Shown here: positions 1-4,403 of the stretch, piece by piece
Numbering within the stretch: the stretch's first letter is position 1
Layout: every line of letters starts with the position of its first letter
Source: Actinomycetes bacterium
GTDB taxonomy: Bacteria > Actinomycetota > Actinomycetes > Mycobacteriales > Micromonosporaceae
DNA: 5,633 nucleotides
NCBI GenBank assembly: GCA_023437285.1
Contig: JAEZGP010000450.1
Span: 1 to 5,633, forward strand
Direction: 5' to 3'
Made by a program: the position numbers and the translations under genes
The notes under the pieces: generated by a model
Told to the model about the DNA's origin: nothing
Databases searched by the model: none
What the model saw: the letters and a program-made list of their open reading frames with translations, nothing else

Positions 1-468
1 CAGTAGGGCCAGGCCGGCGGCACGTTCGGGCAGCGTGTCACCGGTGACGTCGGCGCGGTCGGCGTCGGCGAGCAGCCGGGCGAGTTCCCGCCAGGTGAAC
101 ACGTACGCCGCCGCGTTCGGCGCGACCGCCAGCACCATGTCGCGGTGCCAGCGGGTGGCGACGAGCACCAGCCGCGCGCCGTCCACGAGGTCGGGGTCGA
201 TGACCGTCGAGCGGAAGTCGGCCGCGTCGATGCCGCGTCGGCGCAGTTCGGCCAGGGCCTCGGGGAACATCGGCACGCCGGGCCAGGCCTGCACCCCGGC
301 GCTGGTGACGATGAGGTCGTCGGCCGCCGCACCGTGCCGCGCGAGCAGGGCGGCCCGCATCATCCGTTCGGCCATCGCCGAACGGATCTGGTTGGCCGTG
401 CAGACGTGCAGGACGTGGCTGCTCACGCCGCGCGGGTCGACCCCGAGCTGATGGGTCCGCTCGCTCAC
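1..468 (-). CDS. Low-molecular-weight protein-tyrosine-phosphatase-like protein (3' end beyond the window)
   Basis: The frame is open from a GTG at 468 to the left edge (156 codons, no stop seen). Residues 19-34 read VLHVCTANQIRSAMAE. This contains the C-x5-R-S phosphate-binding loop of low-molecular-weight tyrosine phosphatases (C23, N26, R29, S30) near the N-terminus, where the family carries it. The later TSAGVQAWPG and VFTWRELARLL stretches also fit actinobacterial members. The start is chosen because AGGAGG (475-480) lies 6 bases upstream; the alternative GTG at 426 has no such site and sits very close to the catalytic loop. The family hydrolyses phosphotyrosine, often to control exopolysaccharide kinases or secreted effectors; no kinase is visible here. 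Oddities: Ile and Gln replace the usual Cys and Ile of the loop, and the catalytic Asp expected nearer the C-terminus lies outside the window. Family assignment is firm; substrate is unknown. Confidence 0.85.
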   Translation of the reverse strand, partial: MSERTHQLGVDPRGVSSHVLHVCTANQIRSAMAERMMRAALLARHGAAADDLIVTSAGVQAWPGVPMFPEALAELRRRGIDAADFRSTVIDPDLVDGARLVLVATRWHRDMVLAVAPNAAAYVFTWRELARLLADADRADVTGDTLPERAAGLALL

Positions 469-474
469 TGGCCC

Positions 475-480
475 CCTCCT
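475..480 (-). promoter_or_regulatory. Ribosome binding site of the phosphatase-like gene
   Basis: The minus strand reads AGGAGG within GAGGAGGGGG, 6 bases before the GTG at 468. It is the best Shine-Dalgarno sequence in the window and decides the start of the phosphatase-like gene. A TACCCT hexamer about 20 bases further upstream (498-503, minus strand) could be its -10 box, but no convincing -35 is visible. Confidence 0.75.
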
Positions 481-540
481 CGTCGCCGCCTGCGGTGAGG
501 GTAGCCGGCCCGCTCCACCCACCGGGCTGCCGTAAACCGT

Positions 541-576
541 TTGTGCTGCCCGACGCGCGACCCCTACGGTCGCGTC
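541..576 (+). promoter_or_regulatory. Promoter for the leader/methyltransferase transcript
   Basis: TTGTGC (541-546) and TACGGT (565-570) are separated by 18 bases and fit an actinobacterial housekeeping-type promoter. Six bases after the -10 box comes ATG at 577, so the predicted +1 falls on or next to that A, the geometry of a leaderless transcript. An AT-rich patch (taaaccgttt, 533-542) lies against the -35 in otherwise GC-rich DNA. WhiB7, which controls several actinobacterial erm genes, is known to use AT-rich DNA just upstream of the -35, but its involvement here is only a hypothesis. Confidence 0.5.
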
Positions 577-657
577 ATGGGTATGTTCATGAACATGGTG
601 CGTCGTGTCCGCCGGCCAGCGGTCGCGGCGGGCCTGGGGTTGGCACCCGCTCACTGA
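577..657 (+). CDS. Possible 26-residue Arg-rich leader peptide, leaderless, overlapping the methyltransferase start
   Basis: A short ORF opens with ATG at the predicted transcription start and ends at TGA 655-657, inside the methyltransferase gene. It begins MGMFMNMVRRVRRPAV and ends GLGLAPAH. Four ATG codons occur at exact 6-base intervals (577, 583, 589, 595). Residues 10-12 are Arg-Val-Arg, the '+X+' form at which macrolide-bound ribosomes arrest on some erm leader peptides such as ErmDL. The ORF is in a different frame from the methyltransferase (GTG at 605), so passage from one to the other would need a +1 shift or new initiation. Against it: the Met periodicity is partly forced by a palindrome at 583-596, Arg-rich short ORFs arise easily in GC-rich DNA, and much of the ORF is simply the shadow frame of the methyltransferase N-terminus. 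Treat as a candidate. Confidence 0.35.
   Translation: MGMFMNMVRRVRRPAVAAGLGLAPAH
583..596. promoter_or_regulatory. Perfect 14-bp palindrome, candidate operator
   Basis: ATGTTCATGAACAT equals its own reverse complement. It lies at about +7 to +20 relative to the predicted transcription start at 577 and is 10/14 A/T in strongly GC-rich DNA, which is typical of operators bound by dimeric repressors (TetR, PadR, MarR or GntR-type). The ATGT...ACAT ends recall PadR-type sites, but I cannot assign a family, and no regulator gene is in the window. As RNA it could form a weak 5-bp hairpin with a CAUG loop. Confidence 0.5.
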
Positions 658-1159
658 CGCCTGGGCGGCGCGGATCGTCGCCGACGCCGGCATCCGCCCC
701 GGGGACCTCGTCCTTGACATCGGTGCGGGCACCGGCGCGCTGACCGCGGCCCTGCTCGCGGCCGACGCCCGCGTCATCGCCGTCGAACTTCACCCGGGCC
801 GCGCCGCTCACCTGCGGGAACGGTTCGCGGGCCGGTCACTGTCCGTTGTGGAGGCTGACGCCGCGTCGCTGCGGCTGCCGTGGCGGCCGTTCCGCGTCGT
901 GGCCAGCCCGCCCTACAACCTCACGAGTACGCTGCTGCGCGTCCTGCTGGCCCCGGACTCCCAGCTGGTGGGGGCGGACCTGGTGTTGCAGCGGCAGGCG
1001 GTGCGTCGCTTCGTGGCCGAGCCGGGGCGCTGGTCGCGCCGGTTCGACCTGGTCGCGGGTCGGTCCCTGCCCCGAACCGCGTTCCGCCCGCCCCCGCAGG
1101 TCGACTCGTCCGTCCTCGTCATCCGTCCGCGTGCCCGGACTACCCGTCGAAGGGGTTGA
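605..1159 (+). CDS. Erm/KsgA-type rRNA adenine N6-methyltransferase homologue, short and divergent
   Basis: This 184-residue protein carries the Rossmann-type SAM-binding core of the Erm/KsgA family. Motif I is VLDIGAGTGAL (36-46), the ribose-binding acid is in VIAVELHP (E61), an acidic step is at D85, and motif IV is S101-P-P-Y-N. FRPPPQVDSS (160-169) matches the conserved FxPxPxVDS near the end of the family's catalytic domain. Known members methylate an adenine of 23S or 16S rRNA; Erm enzymes give macrolide-lincosamide-streptogramin B resistance. Differences: the usual N-terminal QNFL motif is replaced by WGWHPL (11-16), the catalytic Asn of NxP[FY] is Ser, and the protein stops right after the VDS motif, lacking the C-terminal helical domain (Erm proteins are usually 240-280 residues). 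GTG 605 is the only start codon after an in-frame stop at 590-592 and has no Shine-Dalgarno sequence. Methyltransferase fold is firm; 23S target and resistance are inferred. Confidence 0.8.
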   Translation: MSAGQRSRRAWGWHPLTDAWAARIVADAGIRPGDLVLDIGAGTGALTAALLAADARVIAVELHPGRAAHLRERFAGRSLSVVEADAASLRLPWRPFRVVASPPYNLTSTLLRVLLAPDSQLVGADLVLQRQAVRRFVAEPGRWSRRFDLVAGRSLPRTAFRPPPQVDSSVLVIRPRARTTRRRG

Positions 1160-1556
1160 CGTGAGCAACCCCCGTGCGGGCGATGTCGGCGACATTGCGG
1201 GTGGCGAGGGTGAGCCGGTGCACCATGGCCGTCGCCGCCATGAGGCCGTCGATGACCGGTGGGCGGTCGGGCCGGATGTTCAGCCGCCCCCAGACCTGGG
1301 CGACCTCGGCGGTCACCGGCAGGATCCGGTCGCCGTAGGCCCGGACGAGGCCGTCCAACCAGGTATCGAGCGCGTCCGCACGGCCGGCATCGCGGGCCCG
1401 GGCCCGCTCGATGCCTTGGCGGATCTCGCCGATCACCAGCGTGCTCAGGTATGCCTCGGCGCGCTCATTCGCCCGCATCCAGGACACCACGCGCGGATCG
1501 GCCCTGGCCTTGCGGAGCTCGGACACCACGTTGGTGTCCAGCAGGTAGGCGACCAT
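1140..1556 (-). CDS. vapC: PIN-domain ribonuclease toxin, VapC/FitB-like
   Basis: This 138-residue protein spans a whole PIN domain. It opens with YLLDTNVVSELRK (D7, N9, E13), continues with VIGEIRQGI (E44) and has VIDGLMAATA (D103) and LATRNVADI (119-125). D7, E44, D103 and probably D124 form the usual Mg-binding acidic cluster. VapC toxins cleave specific RNAs (tRNA or rRNA sites) and are neutralised by the partner antitoxin; the SELRK start is typical of the FitB-like branch. Its ATG overlaps the antitoxin stop in TGATG, implying translational coupling; GGAG 11 bases upstream is a poor ribosome site on its own. Its 3' end overlaps the convergent methyltransferase by 20 bases. Length and motifs look complete, so it is likely active. 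RNA target unknown. Confidence 0.9.
   Translation of the reverse strand: MVAYLLDTNVVSELRKARADPRVVSWMRANERAEAYLSTLVIGEIRQGIERARARDAGRADALDTWLDGLVRAYGDRILPVTAEVAQVWGRLNIRPDRPPVIDGLMAATAMVHRLTLATRNVADIARTGVAHVNPFDG
1152..1172. terminator. Stem-loop at the convergent methyltransferase/toxin junction, possible bidirectional terminator
   Basis: GGGGTTG (1152-1158) and CAACCCC (1166-1172) form a perfect 7-bp stem around a 7-base loop. It sits at the end of the methyltransferase gene (TGA 1157-1159) and inside the last codons of the convergent toxin gene. Neither strand has a T-tract after it, so it is not a classical intrinsic terminator; U-less hairpin terminators have been proposed in actinobacteria. 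Part of it encodes the VNPF end common in this toxin family, so chance is possible. Confidence 0.3.
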
Positions 1557-1807
1557 CAGCCGGTGAGCTCCACGTCACGCGGGTACTCCCGGGGCCGCTC
1601 GACCTCGAACGCATCGTCGGCGACGGCGTCGGCATGCAGGTATTCCATGAGCGTGAGCTGCAGCCCCCGCAGCCGGTGATAGTGCGCGATGTCGACAACC
1701 ACGGCGATCTCCTCCCCATGCTTCGTGACAATCTGCGCCTCACCGGTGGCCGCGGCGCGCAGCACCTCGCTGAAGCGTTGCTTTGCTTCTTGGACCTGCC
1801 ACCGCAT
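1556..1807 (-). CDS. vapB: Phd/YefM-type antitoxin of the VapBC pair
   Basis: This 83-residue protein begins MRWQVQEAKQRFSEVLRAA, the WQ(x)QEAKxRFSE signature of Phd/YefM antitoxins, followed by GEAQIVTKHGEEIAVVVDIAHYHRLRG (22-48), the dimeric DNA-binding half. The acidic C-terminal part (about 53-83, with ERPREYPRDVEL) should wrap and inhibit the PIN toxin. A GAGGTG site (1812-1817, minus strand) lies 4 bases before the ATG and supports the start. The gene shares one base with the toxin gene, as usual for such operons. Phd antitoxins repress their own operon, conditionally with toxin, and a repeat suited to this lies just upstream (1819-1836). The upstream gene is divergent, so the operon has its own promoter. 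Confidence 0.9.
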   Translation of the reverse strand: MRWQVQEAKQRFSEVLRAAATGEAQIVTKHGEEIAVVVDIAHYHRLRGLQLTLMEYLHADAVADDAFEVERPREYPRDVELTG

Positions 1808-1818
1808 CGGACACCTCG

Positions 1819-1836
1819 CTGTCTAGACTGTCCAGA
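1819..1836. promoter_or_regulatory. Repeat upstream of vapB, likely autoregulatory operator
   Basis: CTGTCTAGA (1819-1827) is followed directly by CTGTCCAGA (1828-1836), a tandem repeat with one mismatch. The same bases also form an inverted repeat, TCTAGAC-T-GTCCAGA (1822-1836), with one mismatch, around an 8-bp palindrome GTCTAGAC (1821-1828). It starts 11 bases upstream of the vapB start and overlaps where its promoter should be; TAACAT (1836-1841, minus strand) is a plausible -10 box, with no clear -35. Position and symmetry suit VapB or VapBC binding. Confidence 0.5.
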
Positions 1837-1911
1837 TGTTACCGCATGAACGGCGTGCCGCACAGGCCTGACGGGTCACATCGTCGCCGTGCGAGGAAGG
1901 CGCCGCGTCGC

Positions 1912-1923
1912 TACCATCTGCCG
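1912..1923 (+). promoter_or_regulatory. -10 box for a leaderless start of the lipoprotein gene
   Basis: TACCAT (1912-1917) is followed by 6 bases and then the GTG at 1924, so transcription would begin at or next to the start codon. There is no Shine-Dalgarno sequence at a usable distance (GAGGAAGG at 1893-1900 is about 23 bases away) and no clear -35. Confidence 0.45.
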
Positions 1924-3102
1924 GTGCTGGCGTCGCGTCGTACCGCTGTGGTGGTCTCTGTCCTGCTTGCCGGGGTCCTCGGCGGATGCTCCGGCGACGC
2001 CGAACCGCCCGCGACCGCGTCGGTGTCGACGTCACCGGCCGGCACGTCGGCACCCACGCCCACGACCAGGCCCGCAGCCACCACGCCCGCGCCGAAAACC
2101 ACGACGGCGCCCGTGAAGCGGTTGGCCGCCGGCAACCCGAAGGGACGCGCGAGCGTGCCGGCGGCGGCGAAGCCGGCGGACACGAGCAGGCCCACCCGCG
2201 TGATCGGCAAGGGTACGCCGGCGGGCTGCACGTCCAAGGCGGTCGTCGCGGCGGTCGCGGCGGGCGGCATCATCACGTTCGACTGCGGCCCGGCGCCGGT
2301 GACCATCACGATGTCCGCGACGGCGAAGGTCCGCAACACGAGTACGCGCGTGGTGCTCGACGGCGGCGGTCTGGTGACCCTGAGCGGGGGCGGCAAGCGG
2401 CGCATCCTCTACCAGAACACGTGCGACAAGGCGCAGGTGTGGACGACGTCGCACTGCGACGACCAGCAGTACCCGCAACTCGTGGTGCAGAACATCACCT
2501 TCGCCGACGGCAACTCGACCGGCGACGACGCCGAGGGCGGCGGGGGCGGCGCGATCTTCGTACGCGGCGGCCAGCTCAAGGTGTACAACGCGAAGTTCGT
2601 GCGCAACCGCTGCGACCGGACCGGGCCGGACCTGGGCGGCGCGGCGATCCGCGCGCTCAACCAGTGGGGCGACCGGCCCGTCTACGTGACCCGGTCGACG
2701 TTCGGCGGCGCCAAGGGGCAGGGCGGCGTGTGCGCCAACGGCGGCGCGCTGAGCAGCATCGGCGTGTCGTGGGTGGTGCTCAACAGCCTGTTCAGTCACA
2801 ACGATGCGGTCGGGCGGGGCGCGAACCCCGCCAAGGCCGGCACCCCCGGCGGTGGCAGCGGCGGCGCGATCTACCTGGACGGCAACACGTTCACGCTGCG
2901 GCTGGCCGGCACGATCGTCCAGGACAACCACGCCAACGAGGGCGGCGGCGCGGTCTTCTTCGTCTCCAACAACCGTACGGGCACGATGTCCATTGAGGAC
3001 TCCACCCTGCGGCGCAACCCGTCCGACGGCTTCGAGACGTACCCGGGGATCTTCTTCCTCGGCGCCCGCGAGCCGAGCGTGAGCGGGTCAACCCTGCGCT
3101 GA
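1924..3102 (+). CDS. Secreted lipoprotein with right-handed beta-helix-like domain
   Basis: This 392-residue protein starts with a type II signal peptide: LASRRT, a hydrophobic core, then the lipobox L-G-G-C with lipidated C22. Residues 25-95 are a Thr/Pro/Ala-rich tether, and the rest (about 95-392) is a Gly/Asn/Val-rich beta-helix-like body with turns such as [36 protein letters not shown] and [18 protein letters not shown]. Six further cysteines (102, 121, 167, 178, 230, 270) could form three disulfides outside the membrane. It resembles widespread actinobacterial proteins of the pectate-lyase-fold superfamily, but I see no recognisable lyase or hydrolase catalytic set; glycan binding or cleavage is only a guess. 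The frame is open from further upstream (ATG at 1846), but GTG 1924 gives an ideal signal peptide and a leaderless -10 box; the 78 bases between have weaker codon bias. The end overlaps the convergent membrane-protein gene by 15 bases. Confidence 0.8.
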   Translation: MLASRRTAVVVSVLLAGVLGGCSGDAEPPATASVSTSPAGTSAPTPTTRPAATTPAPKTTTAPVKRLAAGNPKGRASVPAAAKPADTSRPTRVIGKGTPAGCTSKAVVAAVAAGGIITFDCGPAPVTITMSATAKVRNTSTRVVLDGGGLVTLSGGGKRRILYQNTCDKAQVWTTSHCDDQQYPQLVVQNITFADGNSTGDDAEGGGGGAIFVRGGQLKVYNAKFVRNRCDRTGPDLGGAAIRALNQWGDRPVYVTRSTFGGAKGQGGVCANGGALSSIGVSWVVLNSLFSHNDAVGRGANPAKAGTPGGGSGGAIYLDGNTFTLRLAGTIVQDNHANEGGGAVFFVSNNRTGTMSIEDSTLRRNPSDGFETYPGIFFLGAREPSVSGSTLR

Positions 3103-4365
3103 CGCGCGTCGCATGCGGTAGTGCAGCACGAGGAACGGCAGGCCGAACACCCGGAAGGCGTGCTCGGCGCGCAGCTGCCCCTCGCGAACGTAGACCTCCA
3201 ACCGCTCCGCGAAGCCGTGCACGGCCAGGGACGTCAGCTCGCCCGACTGCTCGTCGACGTAGGTCAGGTAGTGACCGGGGTGGGCGGTATCGCCCGTGCT
3301 GCTCAACGACAGGCCGCCGTCGGCGCGCGCTCCAGGCGCCAGCGTGGCCGTGAACGAGGCGTGCGGCAGCGGGAAGCCGACGCTGACGTAGCCGCGCCCC
3401 TCATGCCGGTACGTCGTGTAGATGCCCACGTAGATGGGCTCGTCCGTGTCGGCGAACGACCGGATCCAGCCCCGGATCGTGGCATCCCCGTCGCCGATCG
3501 TGTCGATACGGCTGCGCACGCCACGCTGGGTCTCGCGCTGGTTCATCGGCACGTTGGCCTGCCCGAGCGGGCGGGCGACCGCCCACCGGTAGAGCAGGTA
3601 GCCCGGCCGCACCCACAGCCGCCACTCGGGCACGATGTCGAGCGTGAACCGGGTCGTGTGCTCGTAGAACTCGCGCACCAGCGGGTCGACCGCCGTCGGG
3701 TCGAACCCCGGCCCGGCCAGCTCGTCGAGCGAGGCGACGATGCCGACGTCCGGCGCGGCCGCCCGGTATTCGCCGCCGACCTGTTCGGCCAGCTCGCGCA
3801 CGTACCCCGTGCCGACGTAGCTGGCCCGCGTGACCAGCGGCACCACGAACGGCAGCGCCTCCGGGCCGACCCGCTCGGCGAGCAGGTCCACCTGCGGATC
3901 TCTGAAAATCAGAGCCGATACGGTACGGAAGACGAGTACGGCCGCGCCGGCCGCGACCGCCCCCGGCGCGTCCGCCCACACGGCCCACACCCCCACCCCG
4001 ACCGCGGCGCCGACCACCGGCCCGAGCAGCACCTTGTGCGGCCGGATGCCGAGCGCCCCGGCCACCAGGCCGGCGACCGTGGCGACGACCACCGGCCCGG
4101 CGCCCGTCACCTTGCCAAAGGCCCACCCCAGCGGCGCGGCGATCGCCACACTCGCGACGATGCGCGACCACAGCGCCGGGATCTCCCCCGGCCGCTGCCG
4201 GGCCCGCGCGACCAGGTCGGTCGCCATGACGACCAGCCCACCGACGACCGCAGCGCCGATCATGGTCGGTACGCCGTACCCGGCGCCGAGCGCCAGGCCG
4301 GCAACCGCGCCCATGACGAACGCGAGCGCGGCCGACCCGCCGCGCTTGTCCTCCCCGTCACTCAC
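3088..4365 (-). CDS. Uncharacterised protein with six predicted membrane helices and a soluble C-terminal domain
   Basis: I do not recognise a named family for this 425-residue protein. The first 155 residues hold about six Gly/Ala/Val-rich hydrophobic segments (roughly 12-31, 33-53, 67-87, 90-107, 113-131, 134-153). The remaining 270 form a soluble domain rich in aromatic and charged residues, with a compact stretch [19 protein letters not shown] (about 233-251), then [19 protein letters not shown] (about 267-285) and a beta-rich end with IYVGIYTTY and [12 protein letters not shown]. The short N-terminus is acidic and polar with no cleavable signal. The start is GTG 4365, with TAGGGT and then 6 bases just before it, a leaderless arrangement; no Shine-Dalgarno sequence is seen. 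It lies 38 bases after the beta-propeller gene on the same strand, so the two may also be co-transcribed. Coding status is firm; function unknown. Confidence 0.8.
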   Translation of the reverse strand: MSDGEDKRGGSAALAFVMGAVAGLALGAGYGVPTMIGAAVVGGLVVMATDLVARARQRPGEIPALWSRIVASVAIAAPLGWAFGKVTGAGPVVVATVAGLVAGALGIRPHKVLLGPVVGAAVGVGVWAVWADAPGAVAAGAAVLVFRTVSALIFRDPQVDLLAERVGPEALPFVVPLVTRASYVGTGYVRELAEQVGGEYRAAAPDVGIVASLDELAGPGFDPTAVDPLVREFYEHTTRFTLDIVPEWRLWVRPGYLLYRWAVARPLGQANVPMNQRETQRGVRSRIDTIGDGDATIRGWIRSFADTDEPIYVGIYTTYRHEGRGYVSVGFPLPHASFTATLAPGARADGGLSLSSTGDTAHPGHYLTYVDEQSGELTSLAVHGFAERLEVYVREGQLRAEHAFRVFGLPFLVLHYRMRRASAQG

Positions 4366-4377
4366 GCGGCGACCCTA
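4366..4377 (-). promoter_or_regulatory. -10 box for a leaderless start of the membrane-protein gene
   Basis: On the minus strand TAGGGT (4377-4372) is followed by 6 bases and then GTG at 4365. It falls in the 38-base gap after the stop of the upstream co-oriented gene, so it would be an internal promoter of a possible two-gene operon. No -35 of the TTGAC type is seen 17-18 bases further upstream. Confidence 0.4.
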
Positions 4378-4403
4378 TCGGGCCGGCCCGCCACGGGCGC
4401 CGG

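Noticed and set aside
500..531. Possible RNA hairpin GGTAGCC / GGCTGCC in the divergent region
   Set aside because: It lies upstream of the predicted plus-strand transcript and would be transcribed only partly, if at all, on the minus strand; weak stem with a G-U pair.
846..1679. 277-codon plus-strand open frame across the methyltransferase and vapBC
   Set aside because: It covers three well-supported genes in other frames, and its sequence has no domain-like pattern.
1140..1807. vapBC as part of a larger mobile element
   Set aside because: No transposase, integrase, terminal inverted repeat or target-site duplication was found around it.
1783..1923. Longer N-terminus of the lipoprotein (frame open from 1783, ATG at 1846)
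   Set aside because: It would put 26 or more basic residues before the signal peptide, has no ribosome site, overlaps the vapB control region and shows weaker codon bias; GTG 1924 explains the signal peptide and the -10 box.
2032..2931. Minus-strand 299-codon frame inside the lipoprotein gene
   Set aside because: Ala/Arg/Val-rich shadow of a gene with clear signal peptide and beta-helix turns.
2520..2960. GGCGGC-rich stretches as DNA repeats
   Set aside because: They encode Gly-Gly-Ala turns of the beta-helix and have no regular period or copy structure at the DNA level.
3101..3117. Adjacent palindromes after the lipoprotein stop as an intrinsic terminator
   Set aside because: Stems of 4-5 bp with almost no loop and no T-tract.
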